From positions 19,371,501 through 19,435,500 of the forward strand of contig JASDFA010000004.1 of the NCBI GenBank assembly GCA_035772735.1: 64,000 bases of DNA. Reading direction: 5' to 3'. Position 1 is the first letter of the stretch. Each line of letters starts with the position of its first letter. The notes beneath the pieces were generated by a model. The model did no database searches. It was not told the DNA's origin and saw only the letters and a program-made list of their open reading frames with translations. The position numbers were made by a program, and so were the translations under genes. Source of the stretch: Datura wrightii. Lineage: Eukaryota > Streptophyta > Magnoliopsida > Solanales > Solanaceae. Of this stretch, positions 11,936 through 22,935 are shown piece after piece.

Positions 11936-14900
11936 TTATTTCTTGTTAAATATTCTTGAGTTCCTTTCTATCCACAGTATATGACAGAATTCTGCACACA
12001 CCATTTTGATCAGGTAAGCACCAGCCCTTTTTTCTTTGGTCTGTATAATCAACCACTGCAAGAAATCTTGCCATGACAAGCTGCTGAACTGATGCATATT
12101 CAGCCATTTCAATAATCGATTCCAAATCTTCCTAGTCTCTATACATTCAGCTGTCAAATGATGATTAGTTTCATGTTCAATGCCACAATACTTGCATTTA
12201 TGCTCAACTTGCATTCCCCATTTTATTAATCTATCTGCTGTGAGTAACCTTCCTTGTAGTTGAAGCCACATGGTAAAGATGGCTTTAGGTCTTACTTGGT
12301 CCTTGGCCACCAGTCCTTTCCAAGGTACACATGGCAAATCACCAATAAGATTTAGATAAGTTTGCTTAATCACCAGATCTGTAAAAGACAGATGAGATCT
12401 ACATCAAATACCTTCCTCACCATCCAACAAGCTTGCGGGGGAGTGGTTACAACTCTCATATCTTTATCCTTTATATAACAGCTATGGATTCATTCTATCC
12501 AAAGCTTATCTTTCTTAACAGCAAATTCCAACACATCTTCAAGATAGCGGCTTTGTTCTACAACTTGAGCTTCACCAGATTCAGTCCACCTGCAGCTTTA
12601 GGTGAACAAATTTTATCCCAAGAAACAAGGGTCTTCTTAGTAATAGTCTCCACTCCAGACCATATATAACTTCTGCAATGAGCTTCTATCTCTTTAAGCA
12701 CTTTAACTGGTATAACAAACATTTGAGCCCAGTAAGATTGAATCCCAAATATAATTATTTGAACCAATTGAATCTTGCCAGCATAAGAGAGCTTCTTTGT
12801 TGTCCATGTTGTTATACTGGCCACTATCTTATCTACTAGAGGCTGCCACTATAATGCACTTAGTTTTTTTGTAGCCAATGGAATGCCTAGATAAGTAAAA
12901 GGCAATGAACCTTGACTATAACCAAGTATCATTTGAATTTGCTACCTAGTAATATCATCAACCCTCCATAGTATATAGAACTTTTGGTGAGATTAGCTTG
13001 TAATCCTAAAGCTGAGGAGAAAGTCTCAAACTTAGCCTTCAATTGAGTGATTGAAGAACAATCACCTCTAGTAAAAAGAAGTAAATCATCAACAAAACTC
13101 AAATGAGTGATATTAAGTTTGGAACATCTGGGATGATATTTGAACAGACTGTTATATTTTTAAGTCAACAAATTCCTACTGAGATACTCCATCCCAATAG
13201 CAAAAAAAAATGGGGACATGGGATCCCCTTGCCTCAGGCCCCTAGTTGCATCAAAGGCTTGGTGTGTTCTCCATTCACTGTAACAGTGTAATTCACATTA
13301 GAAATACATGACATAACCCACTATATAAATTTGTTAGGAAAACCAAGACCTTTCATGACATGCTAGAGCCAATCAACAGTATCATAGGCTTTATGGATAT
13401 CAACTTTGATGACACATCTAGGAGAGATATGCTTCCTTGAGTAAGCCTTGACTAACTCATGAGCCATAATAAAATTATCAACCACCTTCCTCCCAGGTAT
13501 AAATCCAGCCTGAGTATCTAAAAGAATTGAAGGCATCACCTTTTGTAACCTGTTAGCAAGAACCTTTACTATAATCTTATATAATACTGAGCAGCAACAA
13601 ATAGGCCTATATTCCTTAATAGTACTAGGATTAGAGACCTTAGCTATTAGGGTGATAGTAGTACAGTTTATCCCTTTAAACATCTTACCTATATGAAAGA
13701 AGGTCTGAACTGCATCATATATATCCCCCTTGATCACTGGCCAAGCCTTCTTTAAAAATCTTGCATTATATCCATCTACCCCTGATGATTTGTCATCCCC
13801 AATAGAATAAAGCCCCTGATAGATCTCATGATTTGTAACATCCTTACACAATAGCAACTGCTGAGTATGAGACAGGGCAGGTCCCAATTTCATTACACAA
13901 TTATCTACTGCTGGCATGGAGTGGCATGCAGTAGCCATATTAGATTTGTAAAATTTAACAATTTCGTCCTAAATCTAGCCTTTATCCTTTAGAACCACCC
14001 TATTAAGTGATGTTAATTCTGAAATATTCTTTCTTTGATGTCTTTCCTTCATGACTGCAGAGAAATATTTTGTGTTGACATCTCTAAGTTTCAACCAGGT
14101 CACTCTTGACTTCTATTGTAGAATACTCTCCTTAATCATAGACCACTTCTCAAGTCTAGTGATAGCTTCTTTCTCTTCTTCAATAAGAAGATCAGAACCC
14201 TGCTGATTCATTTTCCCTTGTATATCCTGCAAAGCTGCTCTAGCTTGTAATACTCTAGTTGAGACAACTTGAAATTCATTAATATTCAGCTGCCTAAATT
14301 CTCTTTTGAGTTCTTTCAATTTCATCCATATATTCCTCATATTGTCCTTATTCTTTTAAATGTTCCAAACTTTTCCTACTATAACCAGGAAAAGAGGGTG
14401 ATCTGCCCATACATTAAAGAACCTAAAAGGAATCTTCTCTGCTTGCATTAGCACCTGCATCTTTAACAACATTGGGGCATGATCCGAGATGTGAGGAGAA
14501 CTATAATCAACTCCTAGATGTCCATAACTAGACATCCAATCATTGTTGCCAAATGCCTTATCTAGTCAACTATAAATTCTGGTTGCTGCACTTTGCTTGT
14601 TTGACCAGGTGAAAAGCTCTCCTCCCCAGACCAACTCATTCACTTCTAACTTCTAAATACAATTGCCGAAATTCTCAATCTATTGCCTAGTACCTGGATT
14701 ACCATGTAGCCGATTAGATGAGGATAGAACTGAATTAAAATCTCCCAATAAAAGTCAAGGTTTATCAATGATCAAGCCCTGCAATTGATCCCACAAAGGC
14801 TTCCTGTGCTCTACTATATGATATCCATATGTTATAATCATTAAACAATCCACTTGATGATCCCTCCCATGAATATGACAGTGCATAAATTGCGCATGCT

Positions 14901-15153
14901 GACTTACCATAGTAACATCATACACATTATCATCCCAGAGAATCCATATTCTTCCATTCATAGCATAAATGTAGTTGGCATATAATTTCCAAGTAGGGGC
15001 AATTCTAGCAGCTATATTCTTTGTATTATCCTTCTTCACTCTAGTTTCTACTGATCCAAGGAGATTAATTTGGTGCTCCTTGATGTAAGAGGTCAACTCT
15101 TTTTTCTTAAATCTTTTATTGACCCCTCTTATATTCCACATTAGCAAAGTCAT
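11936..15153 (-). pseudogene. LINE ORF2: endonuclease, reverse transcriptase, zf-RVT, copy 1
   Basis: ORF2 nicks the target DNA and reverse-transcribes the element RNA. The start at 15153 gives MTLLMWNIRGVNKR, the usual beginning of an apurinic-type endonuclease domain. Further in are GDFNSVL (about 14750) and SDHAPMLLKM (about 14470). The reverse transcriptase lies at 13938-13363 (DKSSGVDGYNARFLKKAW, ITLIAKVSNPSTIKEYRPI, QAGFIPGRKVVDNF, VIKVDIHKAYDTVDW). The catalytic box is near 13090 and reads FVDD instead of FADD, keeping both Asp. The zinc-binding end (zf-RVT) is at 12373-11936 with C-x2-C and H-x4-C type spacing (CKYCGIEHETNHHLTAEC). Frames break at least five times. Confidence 0.88.
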
Positions 15154-16473
15154 TTAGTTAATCCTCCATCATCCGGAGGAGGGGAATAACTAAAATAATC
15201 ATCACCAGATAAATTAGTAAATCCATTTTTAATTAGGAGTTCATAATTCAATAAGCTACTATCTGACACTGCATGCCCTTTCCCTTTTACTACCTTCCAG
15301 GATTCCTCAGTAGGACCTTGTTTTGGCAAGTGAAGTGGGATAACCTTAAATAATTCAGCAACTTCCTTCTCACTAGGGATCTGCATAGTAACTTCCTTAG
15401 GCATCCATACTTGTTTTTGGGTTTTCTTCCTTTGAAACTCCTGGTTGAGGTCAGGATCTATCACAATCATGCCCAATTTGAAGACACTTTCCACAAAACA
15501 CTAGCTTCCATTCATACTCTATGGCTTGCTAAAACACCTTACCCTGATTATCCATAACTGCAATCTCATTCAGCAAGGGTTTAGTTATGTTCACTTCAAT
15601 GAGCATACGAGCATAAGATACTCTAGTTTGCTTACCCGTACATTCATCAGCATACAATGGCTTGCCAATAGCACTTGCAATATGACTAAGAGAATTACAA
15701 CTGCAACCGTTCATCAGCAGCTTAGGGAATTTCACCCACAGTAGCACCTCAGTAAGAAACTCATTATTAAAATCAAATTGTGGCGACCATTGTTTGATTA
15801 TCAGAGGCCTATTTTTAATAGTATAAGGCCCTGAGTACAACACTTCCTTCAGATCTACCATGCTCTTGAATTTGTCAATATAGTACCCATCCTCATGATA
15901 AAATAGATCTAGCTTTGCACTTGAATTCCAGGTTCGATTGATGTAACAAGCCATTTAGTGATACCTAGGAGTGTCCCCTACTACATACACTATGAGAGCA
16001 CACTTCCACTTATTTGTTTCAGCCTCAATTTCAGATTTCTCCAGGTTCACAACTAAGTTGCCATCAACTACATTTGGAGTGATATAAGTGAGGGCCATAT
16101 CATTAGATGCATCTCTATTACCAGCAAATAACTGCATCCACGTCTCATCCTTCTCCCCTACCTTCATTCTTTCTTCCTCCGCATTAGTTACTTCATCTTG
16201 CTCAATTGGAATAGTTCCCATTCTTGGAGACAGTATATTGCGAGGTATTTCACTAGCCGGCGTAACCATAGATGAGGATCTCGGTATTATAGAAGGTTGG
16301 TGAGCTGGGCTCTCAGCTCTAGTTTGTTCCATATCAGATCCCTGAGATTTGCTAGAATTCCCCTGTACTTCCTTGGAAACCCCCGCTCTACTTCCTGATA
16401 TCGTGGAGTTAAGTAAACTAATGAGTGCAATTGATGACTTTCTTGGTCTTCCCGTTCCTCTCTTCCCTGCCAT
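15150..16473 (-). pseudogene. LINE ORF1 (DUF4283-like), copy 1
   Basis: ORF1 proteins of plant LINEs bind the element RNA. The frame starts at 16473 (MAGKRGTGRPRKSS, a basic AT-hook-like start). It runs as 172 residues to a stop at 15955, resumes at once for 141 residues (15954-15529), and then shows a third open stretch at 15494-15150. The segment from WKCALIVYVVGDTP through INRTWN, LFYHEDGYY and KFPKLLMNGCSC is a DUF4283-type domain. It is followed by IGKPLYADECTG and SYARMLIEV, which is usual for these ORF1 proteins before a zinc knuckle. I do not see a good CCHC. The stop at the end of the first piece is not shared: the related LINE at 44209-45045 reads through that point. Confidence 0.8.
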
Positions 16474-16556
16474 TGCGATACTGACGTATGCAAGCTTAAG
16501 CTACGCCGACAGCATAGCTTAATTATTCTTTTTTCTCTTTTTTTTCTTCTAATAAC

Positions 16557-17490
16557 TAAAGCACCTCATTGGTAAGCCAACGAGGATTTCATTGAATTTT
16601 TTTAAAAAAAAATTATTAAAGAAGGCTTAATATTAGTTTAAATAAGCATAAAATTAATGAATTCTATTTTAATTTTTTTTAAAACTGAATAAATGGATAA
16701 AAAAATTATTAGATCCTCATTGGGATCACAACGGGGTTCTTCTTAATTTAATTCTTTTTAGCAAAAGCTGAATAAAGAAAAATATTAAAAGAAGAACCTC
16801 GTTAGTCATCCAACGAGGTTTCTATTTTTAAAAAAATTATTTTTTTATGTGTTCCTCATTGGCACCCCAACGAGGATAGATTTATTTATTTGTTTTGTAA
16901 TTTTGTGTAACTGAAATATGGTAAAAAAAATTAAAGCACTTCATTGGTAAGCCATCCAGGATTTCATTTTTTTTTTATTACATCTATTTGGATATCCTTC
17001 AGTCCATAACTTTAGAAAACCAGACGCCGGAATGCTATAGTTTTCTAGGAAGTACCCAATGTAAGGAAGACAATGCTTTAGATGATCCTCTAAATAGTCA
17101 TAACTTGATTGAACTGCTTCATACTCTGCTCTTCTAAGATAAGAAAACTTAAATCTTTTGCCAACTCTTTAATCAATGAAATCCTCGTTAGCTTACCAAT
17201 GAGGTGCTTTAATTATTTTAAACTATATTTTAGTTGCACAAAATTACAAAATAAATAAATAAAAATTTAAATCTATCCTCATTGGTCTGCCAACGGGGAA
17301 CATTTAAAAAAAAATTTAAAGAGAACCTTGTTGGACATCGAACGAGGTTCTCCTTAATTGTTTTTTTAAGATTATATTACACTTGACAATAATAAAAATT
17401 AAATAGAAACTCCTCAGAAGCCCAACGAGGTTCGAGAATTTTTTTAAATTTTTTTTTAGTAGAAAGTGTCCATTTTGGTGAAATTTCAGA
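16557..17490 (+). repeat. Foldback element, end of module 1, modules 2 and 3
   Basis: Module 1 resumes at 16561. Module 2 (about 16690-16970) repeats it in direct orientation, with palindromes near 16709, 16796, 16853 and 16939. After a 190-bp loop, module 3 (about 17165-17460) is the same series inverted (near 17182, 17276, 17325 and 17400). The right end at 17455-17490 mirrors the left end near 11443. Without the LINE the element is about 1.2 kb. Confidence 0.75.
16980..17165 (-). pseudogene. NLR resistance-gene fragment (NB-ARC, RNBS-D region)
   Basis: On the minus strand one open frame of about 60 residues contains SSYDYLEDHLKHCLPYIGYF, followed by LENYSIPASGFLKLW and TEGYPNR. This is the layout of the NB-ARC ARC2 region of CC-type NLR immune receptors (consensus LSYDHLPxHLKxCFLYxGxFPEDxxIPVxxLxxLWIAEGF), closest to R1/late-blight-type proteins of Solanaceae. 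It is a fragment only: there is no P-loop before it and no LRR after it. It fills exactly the spacer between the direct module 2 and the inverted module 3 of the foldback element, so it looks like captured host sequence. It is changed at normally conserved places (FPED is FLEN, WIAEGF is WTEGYP), which fits a non-functional copy. Confidence 0.75.
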
Positions 17491-17589
17491 TCTTTGATCT
17501 GCTTTGGCATTTTCTAAATTTTTTTTCCCCTTTTGGTGTTGGGATCTCAACTTTTGAGCCGTTTGGTTAGGAAATAAGTTATTTCAGAA

Positions 17590-18005
17590 TAATTAATGAA
17601 TTTGTTTTATTTTTTTAAAAATTAAATTTTAAACAACTAAGCATCACGTGGAGAGAAAAATATGACATTATAGTTATAATTATCTTTTCGATCTTATCTT
17701 TTTTGAAATTTTCTCCTTTTGATGGAATTAATATTGCACAATATTCATGTGAAAGGATTTTTCTAACAATTCTTTTTTTTCATGTTTGAATCAGGCAAAT
17801 AAATTCTTGTCTTTATAAATTATTCTTTTCTAACTTTTTCATTCTTTCTTTTTTCCTTTTTGAGCAGTTTTATGTTGTATTGTCATTCATCATGCCTTTC
17901 ACGTTATATTTTTTAAAAATTTAGTTTAATATTTAAATTTACTTTAGAGTATAATTACAAAAGCATAAGTATTACCTAGTAATTTAATTAAAATGTTTTT
18001 ATTTT
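17590..18005 (+). repeat. Third copy of the sequence that follows the copia LTR tail
   Basis: It matches about 6275-6680 and 37890-38300 (shared landmarks: acaactaagcatcac, ataattatctttt, caatattcatgtgaa). The match stops near 18005 inside a T/A-rich run. Confidence 0.75.
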
Positions 18006-18289
18006 CTTTTATTAATAAATATGTTAAAGATTATAATTCAATTTTAAATGATAATATTGAAATAATTTTACCTACTTTGAAAATTTTCCTTTTAAATTTT
18101 ATTGATTATTTTCTGCATATAAAAGTTAGATATCAATGTAACCAAAAAAAAATGGACCAAATCCTGATTTTCAATTTGAAATTTCTGTGTGAATGAATTA
18201 CTTTCACTAGTAAATATGTCACTATTTTTGTTGCAATAGTTATATATAGTCGCCGCGTTGTTTTTTTCTAAACATAAAAATAACATGAA
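18006..18289. other. AT-rich stretch, no gene seen
   Basis: Overlapping open frames on both strands reflect base composition only. Confidence 0.5.
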
Positions 18290-18600
18290 ATTATGCCTAC
18301 CGGGTATAAGTTAAGTAACATGAACTTCTGTCCATGCGCACAAGTTTAATAACATGAAATTATGCCTACCAAATATAAGTTAAGTAATATAAACTTGAAT
18401 CTAAAGGATGGAAGTACATGCAATTGAAATTGTACCTAAGGGGCAGAAGTTCATAAACTTGTGCCCATGCACACAAGTTTAATAACATGAAACTATGCAT
18501 TGGGCACAAGTTCAGTAGGGAAATTGTGCCTATAGACAAAAGTTCATGCAATTGAACTTCTGCCTACGAAACTTATGTCTTCTTGGGCTAACCTATGTCT
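18290..18600 (+). repeat. Degenerate tandem/interleaved repeat
   Basis: Phrases such as aataacatgaaattatgcct, ataagttaagtaa and gcacaagttta recur four to six times with drift. Units are about 45-75 bp and irregular. No reading frame is kept across units. Confidence 0.65.
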
Positions 18601-18911
18601 TGCAAAAAAAATTTTGACTTGCGATTTTTTTTTGTTTTGAATTTTTTTTTAAAAAATTTTTAGGGGTAATTTTTTTTCCTTTTTTTATAACTTAAAACAT
18701 TAAAAAGCAAAAATCAAATACCACCAATTTGAGGGGTAAAAATTAAAGACCACCCCAAAATAGGGGTAATCGACGCAAAAATTTGAATGAAATGTTTGAA
18801 ATTTTCTTTCTTTTTATGCTTCTTATTAATAGATTTTATAGAAAAAAATTAGAAAATTATTTGCTTTTTTTCAAGTGAAACATAATCTTTTTAGGATTTG
18901 TCTTTGGTTTT
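18601..18911. other. AT-rich stretch, no gene seen
   Basis: T-rich and A-rich runs only. Confidence 0.5.
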
Positions 18912-18949
18912 ATGTACATGTACATATACATATACATATATATATACAT

Positions 18950-18993
<44 letters not shown>
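18912..18993 (+). repeat. TA/TACA microsatellite
   Basis: Mixed tacata and (at)n repeats of about 80 bp. Confidence 0.95.
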
Positions 18994-18996
<3 letters not shown>

Positions 18997-19081
18997 TAGA
19001 AGGATGCGTTAAAGCATTTTGTCATTTCTTGAGATTATTGACAACTATTGTCATAACTCTAATACAAAATTAATTTAGGCC

Positions 19082-19136
<55 letters not shown>

Positions 19137-19140
19137 TATT
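19082..19140 (+). repeat. (TTA)n microsatellite
   Basis: Nearly perfect att repeats of about 58 bp. Confidence 0.95.
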
Positions 19141-19345
19141 TTGAGTAAAACTATCAACTTAATTAGTATAGTTATCTTGAAAGTTCATCTATTATACTAC
19201 GTTGGGGGTGGTAATTTAAATTACTATCATATTTTAAATATCTGACAAAATAATTAGTTTCATAAATTATAGCTTTATTAAAATAAAATAGTAAATAGAG
19301 GACACACAAGTGATTGAAAAAATCGTGTTCCACCTGAAAACAATA

Positions 19346-19369
19346 GAGGAGGGGGGGGGGGGCGGGGGA
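19346..19369 (+). repeat. G-rich run
   Basis: gagg followed by a run of G broken by a single C. It may form a G-quadruplex, and its length may be affected by sequencing error. The rest of 19141-19724 is AT-rich with no gene seen. Confidence 0.8.
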
Positions 19370-19724
19370 TAAAAGGCAAAAAAATTTCTAATTTTACTTC
19401 TATAAGTCTATAATAATATATAATAAGAGATTTTTATACCTTTACTTTTTTTATATTTATTGAGAGGAATAAAAAATAGGTGAGATAAGTTTTTAAAGAT
19501 ACAAGATATTTTTAAAATTTAAAAATTAATTTTAGGGATTTTTTTAATTCATTCTGTTAACGAAAAGGGTAAATATGTGTAATTTATTAGACAATGAATG
19601 TATATATATGTGTACCATTTGTTAAACAATAAGTGTAATATGCATCATTTGTTAAACAATGAGGGTGTATATGCAATACTTTTTAAATAAGAATTATATG
19701 CGCTCTAAATCACAAAGTTTAATT

Positions 19725-20376
19725 ATTTTTTTCCTTTCTTAAGTCAAGACAAGGGTATACTTTTATATTTTATCTTTTTTTCCCTAAAGAGATTTAGTAT
19801 GGAGGATAATTTTTTCTTGATAAAATCATATTATAGTGTTCAGTAACTAAAATGTATTTTTCAAGGAAACCTTTCAATTATACGAATGACTTCCGTCACT
19901 TATGAGATTTGAGTGAATACTCATTTTTCATTTGAAAAGTATAATAATTACATTATTATACCTTATCTCAATTATTTTAATCAATACTTTTATATTATTA
20001 TCAACATTTAGCATTCACAATCTTTGTGATTTTGTTGTATGAGGCCTCAAAATCTTGAATTTGTAATTATTTTATTTGTGACCTTTATTTGTCCACTTAA
20101 CAAATACGTAATTCTATTAGTAAGTTATTGAATATTTAAACTATTTTGCCTTATTTCGTTCACTATTCTTCTTTTTGTTAATTATTCAATTGGTAGAATT
20201 GCGAACATAATATATACGTCACCACATATCATCATATATCTAGTTAATTTTTTACATATAATTTTATTATGGTATCAAGAACAAACTCAACAATAATATT
20301 GTTCATTGATGGAACTTTAACTTTTAATTTTTTTAATCATAATTAAGAGCAAGAATGGTAAATTATAAATTATTGT
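19725..20376 (+). repeat. Repeat block X, copy 1
   Basis: It aligns with 32215-33030 over most of its length (shared: gtcaagacaaggg, tttagtatggagg, ctttgtgattttgtt, taagttattga, aaattataaattat) and in part with 57700-57902. It ends exactly where an LTR-like TGTCACAGCCC begins. Its identity is unknown to me. Confidence 0.7.
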
Positions 20377-20928
20377 TGTCACAGCCCAAAATCTGAAGGG
20401 TTATAATGACATCTATACTAACCCTTCGAGAGGTAAGCCAGACCTCCTCCAAAATTCTAGAATCAACTAATCATGCGGAACAAAGAAATGGCATAAACAA
20501 GTCATAATTTAGCTTTCATATAGATATATAAATGCAAAAATAGCCAAAATACAACCCAGAACTCAATATCACGTGTATAAGAGTGACTATAAGTTAAATA
20601 CAATTGTTTCAATGTGAATACACTGTCTGAAATAATAAAAGATAGAAAAATAAAAGATAGAGGGAGTTGGCACCACAGAATCACCATGTTGCTTACCACG
20701 ACTCTGAAATAACTACCTCAGACATGACTCAACAGGTCTATTGGTACTAGGAGCACAATCTGCAGCAAAAAATGTAGAAAATTTAATATGAGTATCGAAA
20801 CGTGTATACTGGGAATTCAAAATGCATCATAGGCCGATCAAGATGGAGTTCAAAAGTTATATCATATAAAGTACAAAATATAATATAACTAAGGCATTAG
20901 TTTCTAAGAAGTTAAATGGGGTTCCAGG
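20377..20928 (-). mobile_element. Gypsy LTR fragment on the minus strand
   Basis: It begins TGTCACAGCCCAAAA, the complement of a typical ...GTGACA LTR end, and contains gaggtaagccagacctcctcc, as the LTR G region does near 33245. It is cut off at 20929 by the start of D-type LTR 2. Confidence 0.55.
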
Positions 20929-22935
20929 TGTAACGACCCAAATATCGTTACGGATTGAACAAGGAATTAGAACTCGAAAAATAGGATAAGGGAGGGATAA
21001 AAATGTTGTGAGATAAGCTAAGTGTGAAATTGGGAAATTTTGAGTAGCTTCTGGTTTGGGGGACCGCTATAGCGGTGGAATTCCCCCTGCAGCGAGGCCA
21101 TGGTAGCAGTCGGAGTCCTGCTGTGACGAATTTGGGAAGTAACTGTTGGAACCGCCATAGCAACGTCTACTGCAGCGAAAATGTGACCGCTGCAACGGAT
21201 GACGGAAATCAGAAGTGGGTTTTAAGTGGAAATTTTGGGTTATTTTCCATTATTTTCAAAATGTGAGAGAGCAAGGTAGGAAGGCAATTTCTTCTCCAGA
21301 GCAGAGAATTGTTGCACTAAGGTGAGTTTCTTGTCCTCTAGCCCCTTTAATGTGTATTGATTATTGTAGAAAGCTTAGGCGGACCGATTAATGGTGAAAT
21401 TATGAACTTAGAGAACCCTAGGTTGATAAACTAGGGCTGGATTGTGGGATGATTAGGGGGTAATTTGGGTCGATAGTTGAAGATTTTTGATTAATCTCCT
21501 AAAATTATGTGTGGGGAATGAGGGTTACACGGGAAATTCAAACTAGAACCGAGTAGAATTGGGGTTTTACTTTCGAAAACACCCTGAAAGGGAGGGTTTG
21601 ATCTAATTATACCCATGATTTAATAGTAAGTAATGAATTACTCTTGTTGTATAGATTTCGAACGATCTGAAGCATTGAGGAAGGGCAAGCCTCCTGCCAA
21701 ATAAACGAATTGTTATCTTCGAATTTTGAGGTACGTTATGGTTACAAGGATTGAGCCTGTATAATTTCTTGTATGCATGTGTAATAATGTTATGAGATTG
21801 GTCTTCGGACATTACCTATTGTTAAATGGTTTATTTGAATAATTAGGAAAGATCATGTTATTATGAGATAATGATTATGAGCTTTTGTGTAAAGTTCATT
21901 GATTGTGAAGTGTATTTCTTTTAAAGAATGCTACAATGTGAATCAATGACCTATATATGTGCAAGTGAGAGAGTGGAATGTAGACTCCTAAGTGTTGAAT
22001 TACATACACACAAACACACATATGTATGTGTGTATGAGTTGTATCATGTTGTATTTAATGGATGAAGAATGAATTTGATAATAAAGGTATCTTGAGATGA
22101 GTGGCTCATGCCCGAGGGGAGCATCTGAGCGAGTGATTTTGTTAAGTGGCTCGAATATGAGGGGAGCATCTAGATGAGCATATGAGTGGGAGCGAGTGCC
22201 ACGCAGGCATGGTACATGAATTTCTAGAATCCCCTACAGGTCATGACTGGAAGGAAAAATTAAGACCCTCTAGCATGTGTGTACATTGAGATCGTGAATT
22301 TTGAGTGGTAATAGGAACATGGCGGAGGCGTGTGTCGGACATGGCGGAGGCGTGTGCCTGTCATGTCACCATATGTTTTACTCTGTTTTGTCGTGTTGTG
22401 CTTATATGTATGAATAAATGAAGAATGTGAGAGATGGTTATGGGAAAATTTGGACTTGTTATATAATTTGAAACGAAAGACATGAATCTGGTTCTAAGTG
22501 TGACACAATCATGATGCTAGTTATTATTGAGTGTATTTTTACTTGTAATTACCCGTAGCAATTGTAAGGGATGCATATTTGCTATTTATTGATTCTCAAA
22601 TTGGTGTGATGGTTGAATTGATCTGTAGAACATGTGAATTGATGAACTGTTGAATTGATGAATGTTGAAGGTGCAACTAAGTCGAGCTATTGCCTAAGGC
22701 AGTATGTGCAGCAGAAATACTTCCACTGCAGTAAGACCGCTGTAGCGATTAAGTGAACACTGCAGCGGATGGCTCAATCAAGTGAGTTGGTCGGCTGTCA
22801 CCTGTGTTAGAGACAGTGCACTTGAATTGATTTATGTACTCCTGTATGACGTTAAAGACTTATCTTATATCATTGTTACTCCGTTTACACGTTATTATGT
22901 GAGGCAGATGATGTACAGTGTCTTCTGGCGGAGTT
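20929..22935 (+). mobile_element. D-type LTR 2 (truncated)
   Basis: It starts TGTAACGACCC and follows D-type LTR 1 through its main landmarks: the ccgctatagcggt motifs at 21061, the aacccta/ggttgataaactaggg segment, the gagggagcatc repeats near 22110, and a second motif cluster near 22700-22770. The match ends near 22935, where unrelated sequence begins. From 21838 onward it is duplicated at 45138. Confidence 0.7.

Larger units (their letters stand above)
11722..16556 (-). mobile_element. L1-type LINE, copy 1 (full length, disabled)
   Basis: A 4.8 kb non-LTR retrotransposon on the minus strand. It has a 14-bp target-site duplication taaagcacctcatt at 11708-11721 and 16557-16570, and a short T run at the left edge, where the 3' poly(A) should be. 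Going down the minus strand it carries ORF1 (16473-15150) and ORF2 (15153-11936: endonuclease, reverse transcriptase, zf-RVT end). Many stops and frameshifts make it inactive. A relative from the same family lies at 40666-45075, at a different site. Confidence 0.92.

Noticed and set aside
11440..17490. CRISPR-like array of short spaced palindromes
   Set aside because: The genome is a plant nuclear genome, spacers are AT-rich filler of variable length, and module orientation is inverted at one side. A foldback element explains it.
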